Assembly: GCA_025093555.1 (NCBI GenBank)
Contig: JAIWNF010000005.1
Coordinates: 744,001 to 808,000 of the forward strand
Source of the DNA: Circinella umbellata
Lineage: Eukaryota > Mucoromycota > Mucoromycetes > Mucorales > Lichtheimiaceae
DNA length: 64,000 nucleotides
Direction: 5' to 3'
The notes under the pieces were generated by a model. That model was not told where the DNA came from. It ran no database searches and saw nothing but the letters and a program-made list of their open reading frames with translations. Positions 1-13,014 of this stretch are shown here, one piece after another. How positions within the stretch are numbered: the first letter of the stretch is position 1; every line of letters starts with the position of its first letter. Position numbers and translations under genes: made by a program.

Positions 1-3000
1 TATGATCTATTACTGTTTTCCAATTTTGGATATGAAAACATGAACGGTTCAGACTATAAACAGCGTCGTATAGAAAAACAAATATTAAGTCAACAAACAC
101 GAAAAAATAAAAACTATTTCAATATAATGGTTTTTGAATGAGTCAATATTTTTGCTTTTACCTTATTAAGCATTTTCCAAACACTAACTCCCTGTGATCC
201 AGAAAACATAGAGTTTTGCCATGCTTGTTTTGGTCTGAAAGAAATAGCACAACCTGATTTATTGATCATTACATAAGGACAGTAAATCACATATTTACGC
301 GCTCCTCCGGAATCCGGTATATCTCTAAAATATTACAAGAAATTGTTATAAATCAAAGGCAATCTTTCCTATGTAGTCTAACTTCCTTACAGCAAAGCGT
401 TCAATTACTACATACATGGTATTAATTCTGAGCGTCAGCCGCACATTATCCTTGTTTGTAAGTTGTAATGTATCGTCAACATTAAGATCTTCAGTGCCTC
501 TAGTACTAATGATAGCAAATTCGCTACTGCTATAGTCTGTCATAGTAACCAACAAATGTTAATCATCTTGGTCTAAACTTATATATTTTATAATATATAT
601 CCGAGAATTATTAAGCGGCTTACCAGTATCAGGCATATGTATATTAATTAATAGCAAATGTCCATTCTCAATAACATGGAGTGGGGTGGTTCCACCTTTT
701 CGTAAGAAGGAACTAAAATCTTGCCCAGATGTCTTATCAATAATTCTAAAGTTAAAATCATACGGTAATAAGTTTTCAACTTCAATAGGGGCGCTTAACC
801 GAATCTTCATATTAGGATATTGTCTAAAAATATTTTACAGAAAAAAGAAAAATTAATCATCATCCTGATCTGTTTCATGTGCTTTTTTTATTGCTGCTGT
901 TATACTTACCCATAATAGACATCTTTTTTCACAAGACGAGCATGTATTTGAAAAATAAATGGTGGCATATCGCCATCACGAGCCTTGCATTTAATTGTCT
1001 TGGGAGGTGGATTTGTAGTATTTGTAAATGATTTCCAATGAAGAGCATGATCAATCCAAGTATATCCAAACCCAGCTAAAAAATATAATAAACATTAATA
1101 AAAACGAAAAGTATATACTTTGGTAACATTTCCCTGGTTATACTAACCATCAGGTCGAATACAAAAGCGATTATGGTAAGCCTTTTCGATTGGTAACGGA
1201 TAATCTTCACCAGGTGCTATATATATATTACATAATGAGCGAGCCTGAAATAATAGTAAGAAAAGTAAATTTTCCAAAGAAGTAAAAAACAAAACTATAT
1301 ATTTACAAATCTTTTTGATAGGTCCATCCAACTGCTGACCTGAATCATCTAAAAGTCCAACCTCAATTGGTAATAATGTTCGGTTTTCGATCACCATAGC
1401 AGATCGAATAGTGACCAGTTTAGAATTATTGACGAGTTTAACATCAAATACGATACGGTGCTGCACATCATTAATTCTTGGTCGTAAACTAAAGGTATGC
1501 TCGCCTTGAATATCTACAGGTACATTACGAAGTGTTTCCCACAATGCACCATCAAGTTGAACACTAAGCATATTATTGGTCGATGTAGTTGTCTAACAAA
1601 AGCGTATATATTGTCTATAAGTGAATGATTTTCACCCCACTTTTTTTTTAGCGCTGTTAGAGTTTGTAGAAAAATAGCTTACCTCACGACGCTCTCGCCA
1701 ATCTTCAAACCACCACGGCATTTCCGCACCATCTTCAAGAGTCTTGACGACCATCTTTTCAGGACTTTCTCGATTCCATACATGAAGACGATATCCAGTG
1801 CAGTTGCGTAATTTATAAGGGGCTACTGTACCACGCTCACCATTATAAGCTGCTTCTTTTTGTTTGTCCCAAAGTTGAAGTGTTGCTGTCGCACTTTCCA
1901 AGAAGGTATGTGTAACATTGACATTCATGGTTCGACTTGATATTAATTTGATATACATTGGATCTTGTGTTGTTTTACGGTCCAATTTCAATTCAAAACC
2001 CCATGGTTCCAATAGGGGTTCCCAATGAGAGTTTTTGATATTAAAATAATTCATAAACATGGAAAACTCAACATTGACAGAAAGCTGTAGCAATAATAGT
2101 GGTGTTAGGGTTAATAAAGTCTATCTTTTTAATCATACAATGACAAACAAAGTAAAAAATAAGCTTTACCGATCGGGACCAATTCGCAACATCAACGCTG
2201 AACGGTTTTATATTGATATCCACCATTGGCATTTCGTGAATTTCTTCAATCAAAATAACTTGTAGGCCTTGAAACGATGCTCTTAACTAGTACAAATGAA
2301 ATCATTTATTACTATTATTTTAGCATGCTATGATAACAAAAAAAACAGAAATAGAAAAAAAAGTTTCCACTTACTGATTCATGCATTAACGACTGTCCTA
2401 CAGAATTTACAATCTGTTGCATCTGTTGATCAACAATGCTTGCACTTGCACTATATAATTCATATGCCTTGTTAAAAATATCGGTGATAAGCATAGCATC
2501 ACGCGATGATAAACGAAGAACGAGTGCTTCCACATCCACTTCTAATTCTGTCATGGGACCCGTTTGTCCACTGTTATTGTTCATCGATAGGGAAACATCG
2601 AATGTTTGAATAAACCGTAACGTAGAGGTTTGGCGCTTATCCATACGACATAAAAACATACCAACTTGACGTACTACCAATGCCATTACTGATTGACGTG
2701 AAAACATGACTTGTTGAGCTGAAAGTACAACGGCTTCAGAATCTGTTGCATCAGGATTGGCAAGTAAAATAAACTCTGGGTTATTGATGTGGATTCGATA
2801 ATAAATTTCCATGCCTGCTTGCTCTTCGCCATCCAATTGCTGTTGTTTTTTGTGTTGCTGTGGTGATGACATTTGTTCTTGCTGTCCTGGTTGCGCCCGT
2901 CGTCGATTTACATCAAAAGGTCGCATAAAAAAATTGTATAATAAGAAAGTGTGATCTAATGATAAAACAACCTTTGGATCGGCTACAGTAATCATAGCAA

Positions 3001-6000
3001 TACCATGACGTTGTGGATTAGATGCTGAAATATCCAATTGCATTTCAAATTGATGACCATTTTCAGTTACTGGCATGATATGCTTGAACTTGCTTTTAAT
3101 ATTAGGCCGTGTATCATCAACAGTCATAGAAACGGTCTTTAATACCACAGAAATCGTGTCATTCTTTTGCATTTCAATTCGAAGCGATGTGTCATTTAAA
3201 GCAATGCCAGATAACCCTACTAATTCCAATGGATCAAAGGTGTTTGCAGGATCTGTCATATATAAATTCAATCCAATTGTTTTGGAGCTCAATGACATTC
3301 GTAAACGTGGCTGCTCTGATCCTCTCACTTGTTCTTTGCTTCTTGTAATAGTTGTATCGATTGGTGGTGACAATGATGGTGATGAACCAATCGACTTTCG
3401 AGGTGATGAGCTCGTTCCTTTTCTTCTTGGGAGCGGTGGCGGGGATGGATTCTTTGTATCTTCGTCTTCTGGGGATCCACCTGCAAATACACGTGATAAC
3501 ATATTGGCTGCATCCATCAAAAACGTATATTGTCGATCGGTCAAATGCATACGGATGTCTGTTACTGAGCTACATATATCGATATCAGGTCGAGGCTGCG
3601 CTTTTATTGAAAGTACTTCATGAATACTTTTGATATCGAAGCTTAAATCAATATCATCAATGATCGGCAGTGTTTGTAATTGTAGTTGACCAGGGGTTTT
3701 GCCAGGATGATAATACTTAGAAGTCAAATTAATAGCTTGTACATCTGCCTTAATCACATTCATACATATATCTTGCTCAATTACAAACGTATTAGATGTT
3801 TTAATTTCACCCAAATGAGCCACTACAACATCCAAAGGATGCTCGTGCATTTCAGGGAACAAAATAACTGGTGTTTGGATTACAATATCAAAGTGTGTTT
3901 TCGCCACAGATTGTTGGAATTGCTGTGCGGATTCTAAAGCAGCTTGTCGTGCTCTATCATAAACAGACTTCATAGCTGCAAATTTACTCAAAAACTCCAA
4001 CAATTGTTGCACAGGTTGTTCCAAAAAGGTGAATCGTGCTGATCCCATTTTAATATAAAGAGACTGATCATATTCGTCATCAACAAATGTTTCAAATTGT
4101 AAATCAATGAGTTCTTCACCTTGAATAGTTAACAATTGACGACCATCATATGGTTTTTGTTGTTGATTCGTTAGTGGGGTAAGATCATCAGTCAAAGTAA
4201 AGTTGGCAAACTTCGCGGCGACCTTCGTTGTTCCATGAGACATGACTGTCGTCATATCACCATGAGAAAGTTCAGCTGTTGCAAGACGAACACCGTCATT
4301 ATTGAGAATGAAATTTACACTATCCAACAAAAGGGTGACACGCATACTTTGTTGTTGTTGCTGCTGCAACTCCTGTTGTTCATTTTTTTGCTGGTGATCT
4401 GGCAATTTTTGTGTTGTAGTTACAAAATTTTCTCCTCCTTTAGCCTGTTCTTGATCCACAAATGTATTTAATACAAAGTTATATAAAGTAAGGACAGAGC
4501 TCCGTGTAACAATAAAATTGAGCGTTGATAATGCGACTGTCGCTGTTTGATCCATCCCGTTGTATTTATCGAAATATTCTGGACTTGATTTATCCACACG
4601 AATGTAATCCACATGTACAAGCTCTTTGATATTGCTATTATTATCGTTGTCTGCTGAAAACGATGGACCTGTTGCGTTCTGTAATACTTCTTGATCCGAC
4701 GTAATTAAATACTTGAACTCATCACCATGTTTCATACGATCTGCCACATCCAGTGATTTGAGTGATACTTCAATCCGTGTATCAAATGGTCGAAGTCGAT
4801 AGTCCACCGACAAGTGTTGCAATACAAGATCACATAACAAAGTTTCACGACCCTCTGTTGCTTGGAAAATATTGGCTGATGCGCGATCTACTTGAAAATT
4901 CAATTCGAAGATCCTCTGGTGTACACTGCTATTACGTTTTCCTGAAGTTGTTTTCACTGCCGCCGTGCTGTGCGATACCAAAGTGGTATCTTCTTCACTT
5001 TCACTATCCAATACAAACTCCATTCCAGTTTGTTCCCATAACCGTGTATGCATAAGCCGACTGTTATTGTTGTCATCCCCACCGTCATCCTTTGTGTTCT
5101 GCTGTTCATCATTAATATCACCTCTATTCAAAATACCAGATGCTTCAATCAATCGAGGAATTTCCATAAGAATACGGTATTTTGTATCGGAAAAGTTAAC
5201 AGCCAATAATGGTAAATGACCAGAAACCTTCAGATTAGTAAGATCCGTCGAATTACGAATAATACACATTTCCACGAGAAATGACATACTGATACGATCA
5301 ACAAGGTGTAGATAATTATTTTCAGGTTTAGGATTTCTGACTTGATTCATGCAAGTATCTATGGAATCACCAATAAGAATCTTCGTTTGTGTCAAGTGAA
5401 CTGCGAACTTATCATACATAAGAGATCGTAAGCGTACATAATCATCGCTAGTATAATCGATAGCACGTTTGCTTTTAATTTGTTGAACAATTTCTGGTGG
5501 TGCTAGATCACTCTCAACGTTAATATGCCCTGCATCAATCACAATACCACGGGAGTTTGGAAGGGTACAGCTATATAAAATTTATAAATTGATATTTTGT
5601 TAGGATAATACATTTCTCAATTATTCATTAAAGATTTATACCAACAAAAAGAGTTGTGAAGTAGATAGGACATACTCTTCGGGAATAACAATAACAGGTG
5701 CATCCATATCAACCTTTAAATCAAATGTTGTATGTTGTTCTAAAGCATATTCCAAGTTAACTCGAGTTTGATTTTTGATATCTTCAAAGGTGTCCCCGGC
5801 AATTTCAATAAGTGCATTGATACTATCTGCGCTGGTTTCTGGTGGTGTGAAAAAGTTAATCACGTCACGAATAATGATCGGATTATAAACAATATCAATA
5901 TTACGCATCACCAAAGCAACACCATTATCTGCACGTCCATCAAGTGGTTTATGTTCAAATACAACTGAGAAGAATGGATCTTGGATTGTAGAATATTTCA

Positions 6001-8720
6001 ATAATTGTGGATCGACATTAGACCGTCGGCGAAGACTATCCCTCTTCTTTTTGCTATCGGTATTCTCGCCACCATCATTGTCATATTCTTGCTCTGCTTT
6101 TTCCTTTGCACCAATAAGTTGTCGATACTGGGTATTTTTAGTCACGCCATCATATAATCGTAAATCACCCAAAGCAGCAGAAGCCTTAAAAGATTCAACA
6201 TAACGGATAGCACCAAGAATTACAGTATCAAAGATAAGTGAAATCACTTCCGTTGGTTCTTCAGCATGTGGGTTCCGTTTTATTGTAAATGACCCTTTGT
6301 TCAATGTTGTTCTCAAAGAAAGTTTCATCGTCTAAAACAAACAACCGTTAGTTACAGGTCTCTTTATAATATGAATTGAAAGAACAGTAATATTGAAAAA
6401 TATCAAACAACATACATCTTTTGCAAAAGCTACAGCAGCAGCAGCCTCTGCCTTGTCCTCATCATATTCAATGGCATCATAAAATTCTTGTTTTTGTTCA
6501 TCGGTAATTACCAGATCTTGATTTGGCTGAAAAAGAAAGTAACGTTTTAATAACATACTTTGGACGTGGTTTACAAATGATGTAAAAAAAAGTAAGAATT
6601 CTTACCTCCAGGCCACCTTCAGCATTTGGATCTGTTCCATACCACCATGAACTCAACCAACCCCCTCCCGCTGCTTGTTGAGCATTTGCTGCATCTTTAC
6701 GCCTTCGTTCTTCTTCAGCTAATATATAAAGATTAAAACAATGCTGTTAGCGTTCCTGATCAAGTAGCTAAATTTCCCGTATTATGTAATCATTAATTAC
6801 CTAAAATCGCCATTTCGCGCTTCAACCGAGATTTGGCACGACTACGATAAAACCGAATATCTTCATAAGATAATTTATGTTCAAGTTCATCTAACATTTC
6901 TTCTTGTTCTGGTGTTGCTCGGTTTAATTCACTGGAAACATAACAATCAATATAGGCCAATCGCTCGTCCCTTCGTTTTTTAAAATGATCCCACGTCCAT
7001 CGATAATTTCGGTCATGGATTTCGGATAATACTGCTTCACCCGCAAATTGGAAATATTTCAATGGTTCTGTTTTAGGCGTAACACCTAATCCAGGATGTA
7101 AATGAAGATACTATTATAGAATAATATATCACGTTGTTATTTTCTTTGTTTCTTTAATTAACAAGCCTAGCTAAAAAAAACGTGACCATACCTTTTGTTT
7201 TTTCAAGTAAGAATGGAATAAATCTACCATCAAAATTGTATCACGGTACTGTTCATCATCAATGACAAATGATAATTCATCGAATAATAATGTTGCATCG
7301 ACTTTTGGAACATCACTACCAAATTTCTTGTTCATTTTGATCTAGAATATTATATATATCCATTTAGTACTAGTTTTGACTAATATAATTTGCCAATTTT
7401 CCCCCGTTTGTTGTGTAACCATGATAATTACCCGTCCTGTTCCCGACACTGGCTTTAGAATATACTGATGTTCAGAAGGAATATGTGCTTTTGTAGCAAT
7501 CTATTGTATTTCACAAAATTCATTTAACTTAAATATTTACATAGCACAGTATATCCATCCATCTGTACTGATTCTCTTTCTTTTTCAGTATTTACCAATT
7601 CTTTGAATATCCTATGCGATTCCTCCTCGTCCAGCGACGCCAATGATCGAGTATTTGTATTCCAATAAATCGATAATGATTCCAATGTTGCCAACTATAC
7701 ACATTTGTATTTAGAAAAAATTAATTAACTCAATATGTCAATTTAAAGTTTTCAAGATGGTTTTCACACCTTCAAGAATGAGACAGGCAACAATATTTAT
7801 TGTCACTGACTATCATTGCTAACCTTATGAATAGTATTGATAGCATCGCCGATAGTTTGAGGGATCCAATTTTCATCGGTAGAAATGGCTGATAGTTCGC
7901 TTAACGTAATACCGGCAGCAAATCGTTGTGGTGCTGATACATTATCTTCATACCGTACGTGAATATTAGTTACTGAAAACTGTAAATTATTCAATACTTT
8001 GGTCATAAGTTGTTCTGCAAAGGTTTCACTTTTTGCATCAGTTAAAGGCTTGGCAAGTTCGGAATTTGCTAGTCTGCGCATTTTTTGTTGATATTGCCGT
8101 TCATCAAGTTCGTCCACAGTCATCTAATAATAAAGGTATATTTCATGTTAATAAAATATGCGCCTAATTTTCCTTTATTTCTAAGTAATAGAAAAAAAGT
8201 TCTTACGGTAGATTCGCTTCGAGGTCCAGCAAGTACATAAACGTCTTTAATGTAAACCATGACAGGTTTACCCTTTAGATTGGACCATGGTATGTTAAGT
8301 GTTAATTCACCAAGGTGTCCTGCATAGTAATTGTATATTGATTATATAAGTACATAACAATGCAAACAAACAAAAGCAAGGGGTGTGAAAACGGGGGGGG
8401 GGAGGGGGAACTAAAGAGTTAGGTAGAGCACTAGAGCTAAAAGTTTATATTACCTTCCAAAACATCCACTGGAAGATCAAGTTTGTCAAGCGCTTCACGT
8501 TTCAATTTCAAATTACGTAAAACCACCTCACCTAAAAATAATATAATGATAGATTGTATAATAATGAGTTTTCAATGTGTATGAAAAAAACGCGTTCTAA
8601 TGAAGATCGGCTATTATTATTACCTGACCATATACCAATTTGTAATTGGTTATAGTTCAAGTTAGATACATATGCTCCAAGAACCCTATTTAATAATGTG
8701 GAAACTAGGGATTCCAACAT
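1..8720 (-). CDS. VPS13: VPS13 lipid-transfer protein (5' part, 3' end outside window)
   Basis: VPS13 is a very large rod-like protein that moves phospholipids between membranes at organelle contact sites. The start at 8720 opens with a typical chorein N-terminus ([20 protein letters not shown], then an [14 protein letters not shown] stretch), followed by the usual [20 protein letters not shown] segment split over two exons. About 2,400 residues are encoded here in many exons. The largest, about 5542-2350, is the middle repeat region and contains a polyQ run. Exons at about 2250-1640 ([22 protein letters not shown]) and 300-165 ([15 protein letters not shown]) match the SHR-BD/VAB adaptor region. 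The last visible exon starts near 53 and runs off the window, so the C-terminal ATG_C and PH-like parts are missing only because of the window edge. One intron carries a G-rich run at 8393-8410. Family assignment is firm; most internal splice sites are approximate. Confidence 0.93.
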
Positions 8721-9139
8721 TGTAATGAGGTAATAGCTGGTGTATTATGTTTATTAACAAAAGAGTGTAAAAGACGAAAATAATATATACAACTCTCGAG
8801 TAAAATCATAAAAAATTGAGTAATGCGTTCAGCATTTCCATATCTGTGTTTTAAATTAATAACGCAAATGATGCTATAACAAATGAACTATATTTAAGCC
8901 TACTTTAAACGTCATCCTTAAATAATCCAAGAACTTTTTTTTTGAGGATGACAATACTAAAAGTGTAAATTGTATAAAATGCATGAATTGTAATCGTGTA
9001 CATTTATGAAAAAAGTTTCTGTCTGTTTTGTTTTCTTCTAAACTATGCAAAGGAAAAGAAAGCGTAATAAGAAGAGGGAGAGGGGATTGATATATATAAC
9101 TACAGTTCAAAAATAGAGCAAAAATGGAATGAAAAAATA
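8721..9139. other. Intergenic, upstream of VPS13
   Basis: This AT-rich spacer lies between the stop of the Zn2Cys6 regulator and the VPS13 start, both on the minus strand. It should hold the VPS13 promoter and the 3' UTR of the upstream gene. I see no convincing coding sequence or repeat in it. Confidence 0.6.
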
Positions 9140-12100
9140 TTACGCCTGGCGAGAAGGTATATGTAAGTCAGTGGTGTTATCAATGACGGGATGTTGATGA
9201 TTAATATAAACATTCCAATCCTGCCAACCTGTAGCAGAATTACAAGGGGTCGTCGTAGTAGTACTGGTAGGTGCTGATGAAGACATAATAAATGATGGTG
9301 GTTGAGAATGTGGTTGAGACGTTGAATGATGATGATGTATGTTAAAAGCAATTGTTGATGGGTTATGAGATGTCATCACATAATGTTGTGGGGAAGGCTG
9401 TTGAGTATGGAAAGCAGCAGCAGCGGCAGCTACGCCGGCAACAGTAGGTAAAGCTTGCGGCGGCGGTGGGTGATGTGTAAGTGGCGTATGATGATGTGTA
9501 GCAAGTGAAAGTGGGAAGGAGTAATCATGATGGCTGCCACCATTATTACGATATGACGACGCTGATTGTTGATAATGGTAGTTAATAGACAATTGCGATG
9601 TTTCAGGTTGTGGTAAGAAACAGTTTGTAGGTTGCTGTGATATAGCGGATTCAACATCAGATCGGATATCAGGTGTAATTCCACCTACTACACTACAATT
9701 AAGCATACGTTCAAATAAGTGATTAGATTTTGGATATTCTTCATCACTATGTGGTCGGCCTCTATTATCATTATTATTATTTATCGTTTTTGACGGTGGA
9801 TTTTGTTGTTGATCAAGCGTATTAGTAGAAGATAAAAGTGCTGTGTTGTGTTGATACGAATGTTGATGGGAGGAAGGTGATGGTGATGATATAGACGGTG
9901 CTCGTGCTAGGGCACTTGGTAATGCTTGACCAGTCGATGACAATTTTGGTGATAATGGCGGTAATGATATTGAATCAAATGGGAGGTTATTAATTGTAAT
10001 AAGCATGTGAAGAATTTCGATGACACGCGGTGCAGGGCACAAGTGTTGGTGTAACTTTAGAAGCGATACAGACTCCTGAAGTGTTTGCAAATTCTGTGAT
10101 GACGCACGGTCCTGCAATGCATTAGACAGGTGCGCCAAAGACGACTGAAACATGGCATAGACAAAGCACGTGGGTAAGCAAAGAGATAAAGAAGAGTGCT
10201 TTTCAGTCGGGATACTACTATAATGACGAAGTATATCCGAAATATTTGTGGCGGCTTGGGTACATGTTTTTCTTGAATCCGCGACAATTGTTTGCAAATC
10301 AGGGAACTCGGTTGCAGATAATTGAACAAAGGGCCGATGAACTAATAACACTATGGTGTAGTAGAATACCAACAAATGCCCTGAGAGTAATAATAAAAAG
10401 TTTTCATACAAACTTAAAAGTTATTTCTTATGATCTGTTTTTTTATCTGCCGATTTACCGACAAGAAATTTTTGTCCAAAAAAAGAATAAACAGTAATTT
10501 TATTTACCTTTCTGAGTTGGTGAAATCACACCATCCCCTTCTTCGTCTAACGAAGCTTTCCAATTCTTTAAGCGCCGGTCAAATACGACAAGTATCGTAG
10601 GATCGTCCAATCCGGCATTGGAATTACTTCGTTTTGCTTTGGGTGCATACAAAGCTTTTAATACTCGTCCCAAAATTTCAGACAGTTTAATTAACAAAAT
10701 AAAATGTTGATAAATAGGTTGCTTCTGATTTTTATTTATTGTTGTTGTAGCTGTTGTTCTAGTCGTATCATTGTTATCATTCCTGGTAGTTTCTATATCA
10801 TCATTGTCAGTGACTTCGTATGTAGATGGCATTGAGGTGTCGAAATCCCGGTCTAGTATCGTTAGTGGTTTACCAGCGCGTGCACTCATCCATCGGTCTA
10901 GAATGTAACAGACGTAAAAGACGCGATGTCTAGTCTCAATTTCTGACGCAGGGAGTTTCCAATAGGTGCAGGAACGATGCAAGCCTAAATCTTGTGCCAT
11001 GCGAATTGCACTGCCAAGAGTATACCATTGTACAGACTCAACATCACCATCATCCATATCTAGATACAAGGTCATGAGAAGTGCTGCTTGAACATGACAC
11101 AGCCTTGAGCGAAGCGAGTCACGCAAGCGTTTCATGACCTTCCTAAAATAGACATCGCCAAATTCATTTGCATGTTTGTCTTTGAAGTGTTGGCCAGAAA
11201 ATCGGAATGTAAGTGCCAAGATTGATTGTACAAGTACTTGCGGCGCACGCCCGGCATTGTATTGGTCAAAAAACCTTGTTTTGTTAATAATGGGAAGAAA
11301 TGGGTGTAAATGTGAAAAGTAGCTATGGAAATAAATATAATACGATTAATTTATAATGACAGAAAATTGTTGTGTGATCTTATTAAACGTATGGGGAGAT
11401 ATCTGTGAATGTGTGGGTGCTTGATTTTTTTTAAATTATTTTTTTGCTTGGCTGATTATAATACGTTATTTGTGTTCCTGTCACACACATTGATAAATAT
11501 AACAAGAGAAAAATAACATATAAAGTTTTACTTACAGTCCAATCATTTTGTCCGATAATTGTTTGGTTGGTCTTTTGTTCACAGTCGGGGACGAGGATGG
11601 GTGGGAACGCTGATCATGACCATTATCGAATACTGAAGAACGCATAGAAAGACCAACGTCAAGTCGAGTATCTAGTTTTCCTGTATGAACAATCATTAAT
11701 TCATCTTGACCCATCATTTGCAATACGACATTATCGCGGCCAGGCCATCGGATATACGGCTTTGATTTGAAAACGTCATGATCAATTACTTGTAAGCCTG
11801 CTGAATGCCCTGTATATTTTATCGCATCGTAATCTTTCAAGTCCAATTTGGTTAATTGTTGTTGAATATCAGCTGTGGGATCAAAATCGTCTTCGTCGTC
11901 TTCGTCGTCTTCAGATGATGAATCTGATGGTGCAGGGGGTGATGATACTGTTGCTACTGCTGGGAAGGATGAAGTGGCAGTCGCAGCAGAAAGAGCTTTG
12001 TCTGGTGATATTTCATATCGAAAGTCGTTCTTTTCGAGTTCCTTGATGCTAGAATTCGTAAGCGATATAAGAAGTTGCTCCATTTTTTTACACCGTTTCT

Positions 12101-12595
12101 CGAGATTATCGACATATCTAATATTGTTTTTAGAAATTACTACACAAAAAGAGGGATTGCGTGCGTATGAAAATGAAAACTTACATGCTGGGTGGACCTC
12201 GTTTTTTACGAACAGTTTGAAATTCGCATGTATAACCCCACTAAAACAAAAGTAAGTTTTTATATATTTTTAGAATAAATAAAACAGTGACATGTTAGCT
12301 TTTCTTCTTTTCGTTTCTCTTTTCTGATCAAAACTTTCTTTCGATCTGACTTTTTTTTCTTTAAAAAAACATGTATATATAAACATACAGCTCGACAGTT
12401 CGAACAAGGAACAGATGCATCTGCATCACAACGAGACTTTCGTTTACGACAAAAATCGCAACTACGTTTCGCACGAGTACGTTTTAAGGGTATAGGTGCA
12501 CTCGATAATGAAGGTGATGGTGTTGGTAGATTATTTTTATGCGTATGCAAGGGATTGGACGCTGATGCAGTTGGAGAATAATGCAAACTATTCAT
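9140..12595 (-). CDS. Zn2Cys6 fungal transcription factor, 966 aa
   Basis: This is a nuclear binuclear-zinc-cluster regulator. The proposed CDS is the complement of 12595-12389, 12240-12185, 12117-11536, 11322-10508 and 10380-9140, which stays in frame for 966 aa. The zinc cluster is at residues 46-74 (C46, C49, C56, C64, C67, C74), and the intron at 12388 splits it before the sixth cysteine. It is followed by KKRGPPS and a short coiled coil (YVDNLEKRCKKMEQLL). An acidic Ser/Asp run lies near 11900. The fungal-specific regulatory domain begins YFSHLHPFLPIINK and includes AIRMAQDLGLHRSC and FYVCYILDRWMSARAGKPL, then an HLLVFYYTIVLLVHRPF helix. The last 300 residues are low complexity, rich in His, Gln, Ser and Pro, as in many activators. 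The general architecture resembles the Xlr/CTF1-type regulators, but the target genes cannot be read from the sequence. Confidence 0.92.
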
Positions 12596-13014
12596 TTAAC
12601 ATGAGAATTATAAGTCTTGGAGAAAAAAAAAAGAGAAAAAAAAATTAGGAGAGGAAAAGCAAGGGAAAAAAAAACTAACTCTAAAAAAAATTAAGAGGAA
12701 AGCGGAATATAATCACGTTGGATTTCCTTGATCGGTTTGATTGGCTAAAAATCCCGACGCCTAACCAACTTGACTCAAAAAGGGTAAAAAGACAGAAAAA
12801 GTAATAATAGATAAAATAATAATAAAACGTATATATAATAATAATAATAAGAATAAGAAAAAAGGAAATGGAATTGTAAACTATATCACTACTGTGTAAG
12901 TTGATATTATTGCTGTCTGTTTAAGTTATTAAGCATACTATAAATTATAGGGATATCTTTTGTGAGTAAAATAAAAGTCATTATAATACAAAAATTTAGG
13001 ACTGAAACAATTGA
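12596..13014. other. Intergenic, A-rich
   Basis: This spacer between two minus-strand genes is dominated by poly(A) runs (12620-12690) and ATA/AAT runs near 12830-12860. It presumably serves as the promoter of the zinc-cluster gene. No coding signal is visible. Confidence 0.6.

Noticed and set aside
3075..3623. Plus-strand open frame of 182 codons inside VPS13
   Set aside because: It is antisense to a long conserved VPS13 exon, has no splice context or recognisable content, and follows from the codon pattern of the sense strand.
9100..9351. Alternative C-terminal frame at the end of the zinc-cluster gene
   Set aside because: The 10380-9140 exon is continuous in the frame of the conserved helix region and ends at a stop at 9140; the other frame is a shadow.
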